Source of the DNA: Sphingomonas cavernae
GTDB taxonomy: Bacteria > Pseudomonadota > Alphaproteobacteria > Sphingomonadales > Sphingomonadaceae
Length of the DNA stretch: 64,000 nucleotides
Direction: 5' to 3'
Assembly: GCF_003590775.1 (NCBI RefSeq)
Contig: NZ_QYUM01000003.1
Coordinates: forward strand, 746,501 to 810,500
Numbering within the stretch: position 1 is the first letter of the stretch; every line of letters begins with the position of its first letter. This document shows positions 41,910-51,368 of this stretch, piece after piece. The notes under the pieces are model-generated. The model ran no database searches. It saw nothing but the letters and a program-made list of their open reading frames with translations, and was not told the origin of the DNA. Both the position numbers and the translations under genes were made by a program.

Positions 41910-42368
41910 ATGGTGTCGGTGCTGTTCGTATGTCTCGGGAATATCTGTCGTTCGCCGCTGGCGGAGGCGGCGTTCCGCGCCGAGGCCGAACGGCAGGGAC
42001 TGGAAGTGGAGGTCGATTCGGCGGGCACCGGCGACTGGCATCTGGGCCATGCGCCCGACACGCGCGCGCAGGCGGTCGCGCGTCGCAACGGCATCGACAT
42101 TTCCGCATATCGCGCGCGGCAGGTAGAGCCTGCGGATTTCACGCGCTATGATCACATTATCGCGCTTGACGAAAGCAATCTCGCCAATCTGCGTGCGATG
42201 AAGCCTGAAGGGGCGACCGCCGCGATCAGTCTGTTGCTCGATCATGTGGCCGGCCGCGAGGGCGATGCGGTTGCCGATCCCTATTATGGCGACGACTCAG
42301 GCTTCGATACGACCTGGGCCGATGTCGTGGCGGGTGCAAAGGGGCTTGCGCAGCGGCTCAGACCTTGA
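41910..42368 (+). CDS. Low molecular weight protein-tyrosine phosphatase
   Basis: A 152-residue phosphatase. The active-site loop is VCLGNICRSP (Cys9, Arg15) and the general acid is in DPYYGDD. In bacteria such enzymes often act on tyrosine kinases of polysaccharide export, which fits the nearby sugar genes, but that is inference. The stop TGA falls within the repeat starting at 42361. Confidence 0.94.
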   Translation: MVSVLFVCLGNICRSPLAEAAFRAEAERQGLEVEVDSAGTGDWHLGHAPDTRAQAVARRNGIDISAYRARQVEPADFTRYDHIIALDESNLANLRAMKPEGATAAISLLLDHVAGREGDAVADPYYGDDSGFDTTWADVVAGAKGLAQRLRP

Positions 42369-42424
42369 TCGTTTCAGGTTGAATCAACCTGAAACGTGAA
42401 TCAAGGTCTCAACCGATCAGGCTC
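42361..42424. repeat. GACCTTGATCGTTTCAGG palindrome between convergent genes
   Basis: GACCTTGATCGTTTCAGGTTGA followed by its inverse TCAACCTGAAACGTGAATCAAGGTC and AACCGATCAGG. It carries the stop codon of the phosphatase gene and abuts the stop of thpR. It may work as a bidirectional terminator. Related copies: 8132 and 61038. Confidence 0.7.
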
Positions 42425-42959
42425 AAGGGGTGAGCGCATAGCGCTCGACGACGTCGTAGCGCGCACCCTGATTTCCCAGTGTTGATTCGAAAAGCATGAA
42501 ATGCGTGACCGTGAAGGGGTCGCTGGAAAGTCCGCCATGGCTTTCGGCGAAGCCGTCGAGGCGCCCCGTGTCGCGCCCCAGGCGCGCCAGCGTAAGATGC
42601 GGCAAATAGGCGCGCGTTTCCGGGGCCAAGCCGATCCGGGCGAGCGACTGGTCGATCTTGTTGTGGAGCAGCGTCAACTGATCATGCGGCGCGACACCGG
42701 CCCAGAGCGTGTCGGTGCGCCCCTTGCGATCGAAAGTTCCGATACCGCTGAGCATGATCTCGAACGGCTGTTGGCGGACCTGACCGAGCGCTGCAGCGAC
42801 GTCGGCGGCGGTGTGACGGTCGACCTCACCGATGAAACGCAGCGTCAGATGAAGCTGGTCGTCGTCCTGCCAGCGCGCGCGCGGAACGCCGCCCATAAGA
42901 CCAAGAAGATGCTGACGTATCGCGGCCGGCGGCCGGATGGCGGCGAAGAGTCGATGCAT
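42423..42959 (-). CDS. thpR: RNA 2',3'-cyclic phosphodiesterase
   Basis: A 178-residue 2H phosphoesterase opening 2',3'-cyclic phosphates on RNA ends. The two catalytic HxTx motifs are HLTLRFIGE (about residue 39) and HLTLARLGR (about 125). The start MHRLFAAIRPP is usual for the family, so ATG 42959 was taken rather than a longer frame to 43025. Confidence 0.93.
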   Translation of the reverse strand: MHRLFAAIRPPAAIRQHLLGLMGGVPRARWQDDDQLHLTLRFIGEVDRHTAADVAAALGQVRQQPFEIMLSGIGTFDRKGRTDTLWAGVAPHDQLTLLHNKIDQSLARIGLAPETRAYLPHLTLARLGRDTGRLDGFAESHGGLSSDPFTVTHFMLFESTLGNQGARYDVVERYALTP

Positions 42960-43080
42960 GGAAATAATTTGTAACAGAAGATCAGCGGTTAATCCCGTCC
43001 GGTTTTCCTTGAATCTATCGTGCATTCCACCGATATTACGCTCATCCGGCCCCTTGGCCGGGCAAAGGAGACGAATTCAA

Positions 43081-43815
43081 ATGGCAAACTGGTCTGACCC
43101 CCGGACGACAGCCGCGCGGTTCCCGGCGCAAGCCGGCGTTCGCGATGCCGCATTCGATGCGGGGCTGCGGTCCTACATGCTTTCGGTCTACAACTATATG
43201 GCGTCGGGCGTGTTGCTGACGGGCGTCGTCGCGCTGCTCTTCGCCAGCTCGGGCCTTGCGCAGAGCATTATGTTCGGACCGGGAATTCTGAAATGGCTGA
43301 TCATCCTGTCGCCGCTGGCGTTCGTGATGGTGATGAGCTTTGGCCTGAACCGGCTTTCGACCGGCGCGCTCCAGGCCTGCTTCTGGGCCTTCGCGACGGT
43401 GATGGGCCTGTCGATGTCGACGATCTTCCTCGTCTACACGGGCACCTCGATCGCGCAGACCTTCTTCGCGACCGCCGCGGCCTTCGCAGGGCTTAGCCTG
43501 TGGGGCTACACGACCAAGAAGGATCTGTCGGGTTTCGGCACCTTCCTGGTCATGGGTCTGGTTGGCCTGATCGTGGCATCGGTCATCAACATCTTCCTCC
43601 AGTCGGGGACGATGGCGCTGGTGATCAGCTTCGTTGGCGTGCTGCTGTTTGCTGGCCTGACCGCCTATGACACGCAGCGCATCAAGTCGATGTACGCGTA
43701 TGTCGCGGGCACGGACATGATGGGCAAGACCGTGATCATGGGCGCGCTGTCGCTCTATCTCGACTTCATCAACATGTTCCAGTTCCTGCTCAGCTTCATG
43801 GGCAACCGCGAATAG
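43081..43815 (+). CDS. Bax inhibitor-1/YccA family membrane protein
   Basis: A 244-residue protein with seven hydrophobic helices. LRSYMLSVYNYMASGVLLTGVVALL, MSFGLNRLSTGALQACFWAFATVMGLSMSTIFLVYTGTSIAQTFFATAAAF, and the calcium/pH-sensing di-aspartyl region GLTAYDTQRIKSMY and LSLYLDFINMFQFLLSFMGNR are BI-1 signatures. AAAGGAGA lies 12 bases upstream of the ATG. A terminator follows at 43846. Confidence 0.94.
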   Translation: MANWSDPRTTAARFPAQAGVRDAAFDAGLRSYMLSVYNYMASGVLLTGVVALLFASSGLAQSIMFGPGILKWLIILSPLAFVMVMSFGLNRLSTGALQACFWAFATVMGLSMSTIFLVYTGTSIAQTFFATAAAFAGLSLWGYTTKKDLSGFGTFLVMGLVGLIVASVINIFLQSGTMALVISFVGVLLFAGLTAYDTQRIKSMYAYVAGTDMMGKTVIMGALSLYLDFINMFQFLLSFMGNRE

Positions 43816-43845
43816 TTCTTCAGGAACTTCCGAGCCGAGGCGTGG

Positions 43846-43875
43846 CCCGGCAGCGCAAGCTGCCGGGTCTTTTTT
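43846..43875 (+). terminator. Terminator of the BI-1 gene
   Basis: CCCGGCAGC-GCAA-GCTGCCGGG followed by TCTTTTTTG, a perfect nine-pair stem with a GNRA-like loop and a T-run. Confidence 0.92.
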
Positions 43876-43905
43876 GTTCGTGGCGGAATGGGCATCTGGC
43901 ACCAA

Positions 43906-43984
43906 GTACCCCGGCGCAGGCCGGGGGCCAGGAGACACAGGCACAGCACTCTGCCACTCTGGACCCCGGCTTGCGCCGGGGTAC
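43906..43984. repeat. Paired CCCCGGCG palindrome, copy 3
   Basis: Arms at 43906-43931 and 43959-43984 are inverted copies with a few differences, homologous to the elements at 24259 and 25567 in the GTA cluster. Confidence 0.8.
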
Positions 43985-44003
43985 ACGGTTGGATTTTTGC
44001 CGT

Positions 44004-44642
44004 TCAGGCGGGTTCGGGCTGCGCCGGTTGCGCGGGCATGGCTGCATCGTCGAGTTCGCTCGCGCGGACATGCGCGGGACGCGCGGCAAGGGCTGCGATA
44101 TACGCCTCGAACGCGGGGCGCGTGGGCAGCGTGCCGAACTGCGTGCCCCACATGATGTGCGAGCCGACATAGACGTCGGCGGCCGAAAAGCGGTCACCCG
44201 CAACGAACTGCTTGCCGGTGACGGCGCGCTCGAGCGCGTCGACCGTATCGTCATAGCAGCCATAGCCCGCCATCATCTTCTTGTCGTCGGGCAACTCGAC
44301 GCCAAGCGTCTTGTCGAGGATGGCCGCCTCGAGCGGCCCAGCGGTGAAGAACATCCAGCGATAGTAATCGCCACGATCAGCCGGCGCGGGGGCAAGTCCG
44401 GCGTCGGGAAAAGCATCGGCGAGATAGGCGCAGATTGCCGCACATTCGGTGACGACCGTGTCGCCGTGCCGGATCGCGGGCACCTTGCCCATCGGGTTGA
44501 CCGCCAGATATTCGGGCGCCTTCATCGTGGTGCCATAATCGAGCACCTCGGTGCGATAGGGTGCGCCGACTTCCTCAAGCATCCAGCGCGCAATGCGGCC
44601 GCGCGACATGGGGTTGGTGTAGAAAACGAGTTCCTTCGACAT
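44004..44642 (-). CDS. Glutathione S-transferase family protein
   Basis: A 212-residue GST. The thioredoxin domain starts ELVFYTNPMSRGRIARWMLEEVG and has the cis-Pro loop MGKVPAIRHGDTVVTECAAICAYLAD. The C-terminal helical domain has FVAGDRFSAADVYVGSHIMW. An Ala/Pro-rich tail ends the protein. ATG 44642 is preferred over 44702 because it starts at the first beta strand. It follows the dienelactone hydrolase gene on the same strand by about 50 bases and may be cotranscribed with it. Confidence 0.9.
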   Translation of the reverse strand: MSKELVFYTNPMSRGRIARWMLEEVGAPYRTEVLDYGTTMKAPEYLAVNPMGKVPAIRHGDTVVTECAAICAYLADAFPDAGLAPAPADRGDYYRWMFFTAGPLEAAILDKTLGVELPDDKKMMAGYGCYDDTVDALERAVTGKQFVAGDRFSAADVYVGSHIMWGTQFGTLPTRPAFEAYIAALAARPAHVRASELDDAAMPAQPAQPEPA

Positions 44643-44694
44643 GGCATCACTCCTTCGAATCACCATTGGAACATAACAGGAACAATTATCCCTG

Positions 44695-45573
44695 TCATGC
44701 AAGGTAGCGCGTGAAGAAGGCGAGCGTGCGATCCCAGGCGAGGTCTGCTGCAGCCTTGTTGTAGCGCGCGCTCGAGGTGTCGTTGTTGAAGGCGTGCTCG
44801 ACCCCCGGATAGGTGAAGCTCTCGACGCGCTTGCCCGCCTTTTTAAGCGCTTCGGTCCAGGGTGCGCCGGTGGCGTTCACCCGGCCGTCATTGCCCGCAT
44901 ATTGCAACAGCAGGGGCGACTGGATCCGCACGGCTTCCGCGGGGGCGGGCGCCGGGCCGTAATAGGATACGCCAGCGTCGAGTTGCTTGCCTGCTGCGAG
45001 CGCGACCTGATTGACCATTGCGCCACCCCAGCAAAAGCCGACCGTACCCGCCTTGCCGTTGGTGTTCTCCAGCGTCTTCAATCGCTGGATCGTGGCCACG
45101 CCCTGTGCGATGACCTGCTTGTAATCGAGCTTGCCGATCATCTCGCGCGCCTTGTCCTCATCCGCCGGGGTGCCGCCCGAAGCCGAGAGGAAATCGGGCG
45201 CGACGACAAAGAAGCCCGCCAGCGCCAGCCGCCGCGCGACATCTTCGGTATGCGCGTTGAGCCCCCGATTCTCGTGGATGACCATGATCGCGCCCAGCTT
45301 GCGTGCGACGTTCGCCGGCTTTGCGAAATATCCGGTCATGGAGCCACCATCGATTTCATAGGGCCCCTTGCGCAGCACGAGGCGCTTGTCATCGGGCGGA
45401 ACTATCGCGGCAACCGCGGGATCGGCCGCGATCGACAGCAGCAGCGCATTGGCCGCGGCCGCGCTTCCGGCGAGCCTGGTCAGTTCGGCCATGAAAGACC
45501 GACGGTCGAGCGTTTCGTGCGTGTAGCGATCGTAGAGCGCGATTGCCTTGGCGCGGACGGCATTGTCGATCAT
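44695..45573 (-). CDS. Dienelactone hydrolase family protein
   Basis: A 292-residue alpha/beta hydrolase. The nucleophile is Cys in GFCWGGAM, the acid Asp is in YAGNDGRVN and the His in GVEHAFNND. LGAIMVIHENRGLNAHTEDVARRLALAGFFVVAPDFLS is characteristic. An N-terminal helical extension (about 60 residues) precedes the fold, as in many dienelactone-hydrolase-like proteins with a Tat- or helical leader. GGGGAGAAAGC before ATG 45573 serves as ribosome binding site. The substrate is uncertain. Confidence 0.92.
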   Translation of the reverse strand: MIDNAVRAKAIALYDRYTHETLDRRSFMAELTRLAGSAAAANALLLSIAADPAVAAIVPPDDKRLVLRKGPYEIDGGSMTGYFAKPANVARKLGAIMVIHENRGLNAHTEDVARRLALAGFFVVAPDFLSASGGTPADEDKAREMIGKLDYKQVIAQGVATIQRLKTLENTNGKAGTVGFCWGGAMVNQVALAAGKQLDAGVSYYGPAPAPAEAVRIQSPLLLQYAGNDGRVNATGAPWTEALKKAGKRVESFTYPGVEHAFNNDTSSARYNKAAADLAWDRTLAFFTRYLA

Positions 45574-45611
45574 GCTTTCTCCCCGTGACAGCGCACCGCG
45601 CAGACGATGCG

Positions 45612-46304
45612 TCAGATCAGCTCGGCCGTACGCACCAGCTTCAGCAGCTCCTTCGCGCACTCTTCCGACGAGGCGGGATTTTGCCCGGTCACGAGCAGTC
45701 CGTCTATCTCGATATGTGGGGCGAAGTCCGCCGCGCTTCCGTAAAGGCCGCCGCGATCCTTCAGCTTGTCCTCGAGCAGGAAGGGGACGACCTTTTCGAG
45801 CCCAACCGCCGTTTCCTCGCTGTTGCTGAACCCGGTGACGCGCCGGCCGCTCACCAGCCATTCGCCCTTCTCGTCGCGGACGTTAACCAGCGCGGCGGGC
45901 GCATGACAAACGGCCGCCACGGGTTTGCCAGCCTTCCAGAAAGCTTCGATGAGCGCGATCGATGCGGCATTGTCGGGGAGATCCCACATCGGGCCATGGC
46001 CGCCGGGGAAGAAGATCGTATCGAAATCCTGCGCCTCGACGTCTGCGAGCTTCAGCGTGTTGGCGAGTTGCGCCTTCGCCGCCGCATCGTCGTTGAAACG
46101 GTGCGTGGCGTTGGTCTGGTTCTCGGGCGCGTCGCTTTTGGGGTCGAGGGGCGGTTGCCCTCCCGCCGGCGAGGCGAGAGTGATCTCGGCGCCAGCCTCT
46201 TTCAGCACATAATAGGGAGCGGCGAACTCTTCGAGCCAGAAGCCTGTTTTCTCACCCGTATCGCCGAGCCGGTCGTGCGATGTGAGGACGATGAGAATCT
46301 TCAT
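45612..46304 (-). CDS. DJ-1/PfpI family glutamine-amidotransferase-like protein
   Basis: A 230-residue protein of the type 1 glutamine amidotransferase-like (DJ-1/PfpI, HchA-like) class. The nucleophile elbow is VAAVCHAPAAL, preceded by FDTIFFPGGHGPMWDL and KTGFWLEEFAAPYYVLKEAGAEITLASPAGG. Members act as glyoxalase III or deglycases. ATG 46304 begins at MKILIVLTSHD. It lies 38 bases upstream of the dienelactone hydrolase gene on the same strand, so the two with the GST may form a carbonyl/electrophile detoxification operon (inference). Confidence 0.92.
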   Translation of the reverse strand: MKILIVLTSHDRLGDTGEKTGFWLEEFAAPYYVLKEAGAEITLASPAGGQPPLDPKSDAPENQTNATHRFNDDAAAKAQLANTLKLADVEAQDFDTIFFPGGHGPMWDLPDNAASIALIEAFWKAGKPVAAVCHAPAALVNVRDEKGEWLVSGRRVTGFSNSEETAVGLEKVVPFLLEDKLKDRGGLYGSAADFAPHIEIDGLLVTGQNPASSEECAKELLKLVRTAELI

Positions 46305-46512
46305 GGCGGGCCCCTCGATGTGCGGGCTGCAGGGAGGAGAGCAGTCTGCGCCGGAAACGCTTCGCCGACTGGCAAGTTCCGATTTCGGCATGGGCACGGG
46401 GTGAGGGGGCGTCGTTGCGGCGATGGCCGCAAATCGCAAGGCGCTTGTCAGTTGTCGTGCGCTGCGGGATAGTCCGCGGAGTTGGTGCCGAGATTTGCCC
46501 GGAGACCGCTGG

Positions 46513-47076
46513 ATGCTGCTCAATCGTCGAACCTGCTGCGTTGTCATCGGTCTGCTGGCGCTTGGCGCTTGCGGCCTGCGCGATGCACAAGAGAATGCGG
46601 CGAGCGTCGAGGTGCCCACCAATCAGGTGCGCAGCCACTTTATCGGGCTGCCCAATGGCGCCACAATCGCGGTCGAGCCGGGATCGGTAGGCGAGCAACT
46701 GGCGAATTACCTCGCCTCACGCGATCCGGCGCCGCGCAGTTTCGAGATCGGGGGCAAGCAGTTCGACGACTGGTCGGCGACCGCGACGCCTGCGACGCGC
46801 GCGATGGTCCCCGAACTCGTCGAATTGCTGAAATCCTATCCCGATGTCCGGCTCCGTCTCGTCGGCCACAGCGACGGCGCGGGCGATGCCAAGGCGAACC
46901 AGAAGATTTCCGAAGACCGCGCGATCACCGCCAAACAGATGCTCGTCGAGGCGGGTATTTCCGAGGACCGGATCGAGACGGAAGGCAGGGGCATGTCGCA
47001 GCCAATCGCAGACAACGCCAATGTGGAGGGACGCGCGCGCAACCGCCGCATCGAGCTGATCGTCATCGAGAAATAG
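46513..47076 (+). CDS. OmpA-like peptidoglycan-associated lipoprotein
   Basis: A 187-residue lipoprotein. Signal CVVIGLLALGAC gives lipobox LGAC (Cys ~20). The C-terminal OmpA domain shows LVELLKSYPDVRLRLVGHSDGAGDAKANQKISEDRAITAKQML and NANVEGRARNRRIELIVI, binding peptidoglycan. ATG 46513 was chosen because GGAG lies about nine bases upstream and a signal starts there; upstream in-frame starts lack one. It is convergent with the GGDEF gene. Confidence 0.88.
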   Translation: MLLNRRTCCVVIGLLALGACGLRDAQENAASVEVPTNQVRSHFIGLPNGATIAVEPGSVGEQLANYLASRDPAPRSFEIGGKQFDDWSATATPATRAMVPELVELLKSYPDVRLRLVGHSDGAGDAKANQKISEDRAITAKQMLVEAGISEDRIETEGRGMSQPIADNANVEGRARNRRIELIVIEK

Positions 47077-47094
47077 CGTCGTTCGAGGTTCGCC

Positions 47095-48795
47095 CTATGC
47101 GAGCTGGGCGAGATTGATCCGGAAGCGGCCGCCGCCATCTCGACTGGCCCGATATCGCGCGCGATCGGCGTCGCGGTACAGCGATGTCCAATCGTCCTCC
47201 GTCGCGACTGGGCCTTCGGCGATGCCGATGCTGACCGTCACCTTGATACCCGAGGGCATGGGCGCAGTCCGCACCCGTTCCAGCAGCAGAGCCGGAGAGA
47301 ATGATTCGGCGGATTGCGCGGGCAGAAGGATGGCGAACTCGATACCGCCCAGGCGCGCGACGGGCGCGTCGCGGGGCGCGAAGTGCTGAGCCGTCTCCGC
47401 GACAATGCGTAGCACCTCGTCGCCGCCGTCATGACCGATCCGGTCGTTGATCTCCTTGAAGCCGTCGATATGCAGCAGCAATAGCCGCTGGGGTACGCGC
47501 GCGCCGATGGCAGCGGCCAGAAAGGCGCGGCGATTGGCGATTCCGGTGACAGGGTCGGTTTCGGCAATCAGCCGTGCCAGCGTCTCGCTTGCTCGCGCGC
47601 TGTCGCGCTCGTCGCTGAGCAGCCTTATGCGATAGGCGATCGCAACCGCGCTCAGCAGCGCCTCTGCGCTCATCGCCATGACCGTGCTGTTGTCGATCCA
47701 GAAGGACGGCGGGAGGAGGCCGAGATTGGCGATGACCCGGATGACCGCGAAAAGGAACGGCGCTGCCCAGGCGATCAGGAAAACGGTCAGGAAGCGGCTG
47801 CGGCGGATGCGTGCAAAGGCGATCATGGGTATTGCGCAGAACAGCAATGCACCCAGCGCGAGAGAGTTTGCGGTGTCGAGCAGCGCGATCCGCCAAGGGG
47901 CGAGCGCCACCATTGCAGCCGTCGCGGCCAGGGAGGTGACGGTCGCCACGCGCGTGAGGCGGAGCACCCAGCGCGGTATGATCCGCGCCTCGAAGAAATG
48001 GCGGACAAATGCGATCGCGGCGGCGACGACGAGCGTCAGCAACCCATAGTTGATGCGCAGCCGGTCATTGTTGTCGATCGCGGGCCAGACCCAGGCAAGT
48101 GCGCCTGATGACGAGAAGGCATAGGCCATCATCGCAACCAGCATTGCGCAATAGGCGATCTGGAACCGGCGCCGCATCACCGCCCACATCATCAGATTGT
48201 AGCAAAGTAGCGCGAGGCAAAGCCCCAGAAAACCGGCATAGAGCGCGGTCAGCGCTAGATCGCGCCGCGCGGCTTCGCTTTTCGGCAGTATCTCCGGCGA
48301 AAACAGCACGCCGCGGACATTCGCTGATCCCTGGACATGCGCAACGATCGCGGTGATCGGCGCGCTGCGTACGGGAAGATCATATTGGATGAAAGCGCCC
48401 GGCCGGATACGCGGTGATGTGCTGGCAGAGGTTGACAAGACCTGCGCGGTGAAGCCGTCGGCATAGAGAATGTGCAGCCTGACCGCGTCCTGCCAAACGC
48501 TGGCCGTCCTGAGCACGAAGGGTTCCTCGGCGCTTCCGGTGACCGAAAATCCGCTGAGCAACACCCAGAAGTCGCCGCGGCCATGCCTCGTCTGGCGGGC
48601 GCCGCAATCGAGCGGCACCGATCCGCTGAGGATATCGGCTTCGGTCTGGCCGCCCGTATCCGCGCGCAGGCAGGGTGTTGGATGGATACGCGCATGATCG
48701 GGCATTGCCGCGACAGGGCTCGACAGGAGCGCGGCCAACAACACCAACATTGCCGCAAGGCCGCGGCCTAACGATGATCCGAAACGCGAATCCAT
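47095..48795 (-). CDS. 7TMR-DISM membrane GGDEF protein, degenerate signature
   Basis: A 566-residue protein. Signal peptide (AAMLVLLAALLSSPVAA), a periplasmic 7TMR-DISM-type beta domain (about residues 45-180: WVLLSGFSVTGS, FVLRTASVWQDAVRLHILYADG), seven hydrophobic helices (185-385), a short coiled coil and a GGDEF domain (405-566). Metal and substrate residues in LLHIDGFKEINDRIGHDGGDEVL are preserved, but the signature loop reads LGGIEFAILLP, GGIEF in place of GGDEF, lacking the metal-binding Asp. It may be catalytically dead and act as a sensor or GTP-binding partner. Confidence 0.88.
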   Translation of the reverse strand: MDSRFGSSLGRGLAAMLVLLAALLSSPVAAMPDHARIHPTPCLRADTGGQTEADILSGSVPLDCGARQTRHGRGDFWVLLSGFSVTGSAEEPFVLRTASVWQDAVRLHILYADGFTAQVLSTSASTSPRIRPGAFIQYDLPVRSAPITAIVAHVQGSANVRGVLFSPEILPKSEAARRDLALTALYAGFLGLCLALLCYNLMMWAVMRRRFQIAYCAMLVAMMAYAFSSSGALAWVWPAIDNNDRLRINYGLLTLVVAAAIAFVRHFFEARIIPRWVLRLTRVATVTSLAATAAMVALAPWRIALLDTANSLALGALLFCAIPMIAFARIRRSRFLTVFLIAWAAPFLFAVIRVIANLGLLPPSFWIDNSTVMAMSAEALLSAVAIAYRIRLLSDERDSARASETLARLIAETDPVTGIANRRAFLAAAIGARVPQRLLLLHIDGFKEINDRIGHDGGDEVLRIVAETAQHFAPRDAPVARLGGIEFAILLPAQSAESFSPALLLERVRTAPMPSGIKVTVSIGIAEGPVATEDDWTSLYRDADRARYRASRDGGGRFRINLAQLA

Positions 48796-48911
48796 GGCAA
48801 CCGACGTAACATCAAATCGGTAAAAACGGGTTAACCAAAAGATCTGATGCTGAAGGTGCCCAGCCCCGTGCGCGCGAAGGGCGGGCCCGCCCTTATTTCG
48901 TTGCAACAGCC

Positions 48912-51230
48912 TTATTTCGCCTTGGCGGGCTCGGCCTTCTTGCCGCCCTTTTTGGGCTTTTTCGGCGCGGCGGGGGTCACCTCGAAGGCGAGCGCATCGT
49001 CCTTCATATGGACACGGACCTCGCCGCCATGGACCAGCTTGCCGAACAAGAGCTCCTCGGCGAGCGGCTGTTTGATCTTTTCCTGGATCAGGCGACCCAT
49101 CGGGCGGGCGCCGTACAGCTTGTCGTAGCCCTTGGCGGTCAGCCACGCCTTGGCATCGTCGTTCAACGTGATGTGAACATTGCGATCCGCCAATTGAAGT
49201 TCGAGCTGGAGGATGAATTTCTCGACCACGCGCGAGACGACCTCGGGCGGCAGATAGCCGAACGGGACGATCGCATCGAGGCGGTTGCGGAATTCGGGGG
49301 TGAACATCTTCTTCACCGCCTCCTCGCTCGCGTCTTCCTTCGAGATGTTGCCGAAGCCGATGCCCTCGCTCGCCATGTCCGACGCGCCCGCGTTGGTCGT
49401 CATGATGAGGACGACATTGCGGAAATCTACGGTCTTGCCGTGATGGTCGGTCAGCCTGCCATGGTCCATCACCTGCAGCAGGATGTTGAACAGGTCGGGA
49501 TGCGCCTTCTCGATCTCGTCGAGCAACAGTACCGAATGCGGCTGCTGGTCGACCGCGTCGGTCAGGAGGCCGCCCTGATCATAGCCGACATAGCCCGGAG
49601 GTGCGCCGATCAGCCGCGAGACCGAGTGGCGTTCCATATATTCGGACATGTCGAAGCGCTGGAGCGGGATTCCCATGATTGATGCAAGCTGACGTGCAAC
49701 CTCGGTCTTGCCAACGCCCGTGGGGCCGGAGAAGAGATAGTTGCCGATCGGCTTGTCGGGATCGCGAAGTCCCGCGCGGCTGAGCTTGATCGCGGAGGAC
49801 AGGGTCTCGATCGCCTTGTTCTGGCCGAACACGACGCGCTTCAGATCGGTATCGAGATTGGCGAGCGTCGCCTTGTCGTCGGTCGAAACCGATTTGGGCG
49901 GGATGCGCGCCATCGTCGCCACGACCGCCTCAATTTCCTTGGGCGTGATCGTCTTTTTCCGCTTGGAAGGCGGCACGAGCATCTGCATCGCGCCGACTTC
50001 GTCGATCACGTCGATCGCCTTGTCGGGCAGCTTGCGGTCGTTGATGTAGCGCGCGGAGAGGTCGACCGCCGCCTTGATGGCGTCGGGCGTGTACTTGACG
50101 TTGTGATGCTCCTCGAACGCTGTACGGAGCCCTGCGAGGATCTTGATCGTGTCCTCGATCGTCGGCTCGTTGACGTCGATTTTCTGGAAGCGCCGCAGCA
50201 ATGCGCGGTCCTTCTCGAAGTGATTGCGGAATTCCTTGTAGGTCGTCGAGCCGATGCAGCGGATCGCGCCGCCCGACAGCGCGGGCTTGAGCAGGTTTGA
50301 TGCGTCCATGGCGCCGCCCGATGTGGCGCCAGCGCCGATCACGGTGTGAATCTCATCAATGAAAAGGATCGCGTCGGGGAGCTTCTCAAGCTCGGTGACA
50401 ACCGCCTTAAGCCGCTCCTCGAAATCGCCCCGGTAACGCGTGCCCGCAAGCAGTGCGCCCATATCGAGCGAGTAGATCACGGCGGGCTTGAGCACGTCGG
50501 GCACATCGCCCTCGACGATCTTGCGCGCCAGCCCTTCGGCGATCGCGGTCTTGCCGACGCCGGGATCGCCCACATAAAGCGGGTTGTTCTTCGAACGACG
50601 GCACAGGATCTGGACGGTGCGATCCACTTCGGCCGAACGCCCGATCAGCGGATCGACCTTGCCCGCCTTCGCCTTCTCGTTGAGATCGACGGTGAACTGC
50701 TTAAGCGCGCTTTCATTCTTCTGCTTGGTGTCGGCCTTCTGGTTCTTTTCCTCTTCGGCGCCCTTCACTTCACGCTGCTCCGGAATTGCGCTGCCCTTGC
50801 CGACGCCGTGGCTGATATAGCTGACGGCATCGAGGCGGCTCATGTCCTGCTGCTGCAGAAAATACACGGCATAGCTCTCGCGTTCGGAAAACAGCGCGAC
50901 CAGGACGTTCGCGCCGGTGACCTCATCGCGGCCCGACGACTGGACGTGCAGGATTGCGCGCTGGACGACGCGCTGAAAACCGCTGGTGGGCGAGGGATCG
51001 GTCTCTCCCTCGACCTTCAGCGCGTCGAGCTCGCCGTCAAGATAGGTCGTCACGGCATCGCGCAATTCGCCCATCTCGACGCCGCATGCCGCCATGACCT
51101 GGCTCGCATGCTCGTCGTCGATCAACGCGAGCAGGAGATGCTCGAGCGTCGCATATTCGTGGCGGCGATTGGACGCGGCTTCGAGCGCCTTGTGGAGCGT
51201 TTTTTCGAGCGCGTTGGCGAATGACGGCAT
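48912..51230 (-). CDS. clpA: ATP-dependent Clp protease ATP-binding subunit ClpA
   Basis: A 772-residue AAA+ unfoldase that feeds ClpP. Two Clp N repeats (EKTLHKALEAASNRRHEYATLEHLLLALI) precede nucleotide domain 1 (Walker A GDPGVGKTAIAEG, Walker B ILFIDEIHTV) and domain 2 (GPTGVGKTEVARQ, VLLLDEIEKAHPD). The IGF/L-type ClpP-binding loop region and a lysine/alanine-rich tail (KKPKKGGKKAEPAKAK) end the protein. clpS, often just upstream in other bacteria, is not adjacent; a DUF1192 gene is. Confidence 0.96.
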   Translation of the reverse strand: MPSFANALEKTLHKALEAASNRRHEYATLEHLLLALIDDEHASQVMAACGVEMGELRDAVTTYLDGELDALKVEGETDPSPTSGFQRVVQRAILHVQSSGRDEVTGANVLVALFSERESYAVYFLQQQDMSRLDAVSYISHGVGKGSAIPEQREVKGAEEEKNQKADTKQKNESALKQFTVDLNEKAKAGKVDPLIGRSAEVDRTVQILCRRSKNNPLYVGDPGVGKTAIAEGLARKIVEGDVPDVLKPAVIYSLDMGALLAGTRYRGDFEERLKAVVTELEKLPDAILFIDEIHTVIGAGATSGGAMDASNLLKPALSGGAIRCIGSTTYKEFRNHFEKDRALLRRFQKIDVNEPTIEDTIKILAGLRTAFEEHHNVKYTPDAIKAAVDLSARYINDRKLPDKAIDVIDEVGAMQMLVPPSKRKKTITPKEIEAVVATMARIPPKSVSTDDKATLANLDTDLKRVVFGQNKAIETLSSAIKLSRAGLRDPDKPIGNYLFSGPTGVGKTEVARQLASIMGIPLQRFDMSEYMERHSVSRLIGAPPGYVGYDQGGLLTDAVDQQPHSVLLLDEIEKAHPDLFNILLQVMDHGRLTDHHGKTVDFRNVVLIMTTNAGASDMASEGIGFGNISKEDASEEAVKKMFTPEFRNRLDAIVPFGYLPPEVVSRVVEKFILQLELQLADRNVHITLNDDAKAWLTAKGYDKLYGARPMGRLIQEKIKQPLAEELLFGKLVHGGEVRVHMKDDALAFEVTPAAPKKPKKGGKKAEPAKAK

Positions 51231-51368
51231 TTCAGTCTACTCCATGCGGGGCAACGGATACGCCCGTCCCCGGTTCCTTATATGTCGGAAGTGCTGAAGG
51301 GTTGATCAAGGACAGCCGCATCGCACCGGAAAATATCGCGCAGTTTGCGCGCCCCGGTGCGGCTGCGG

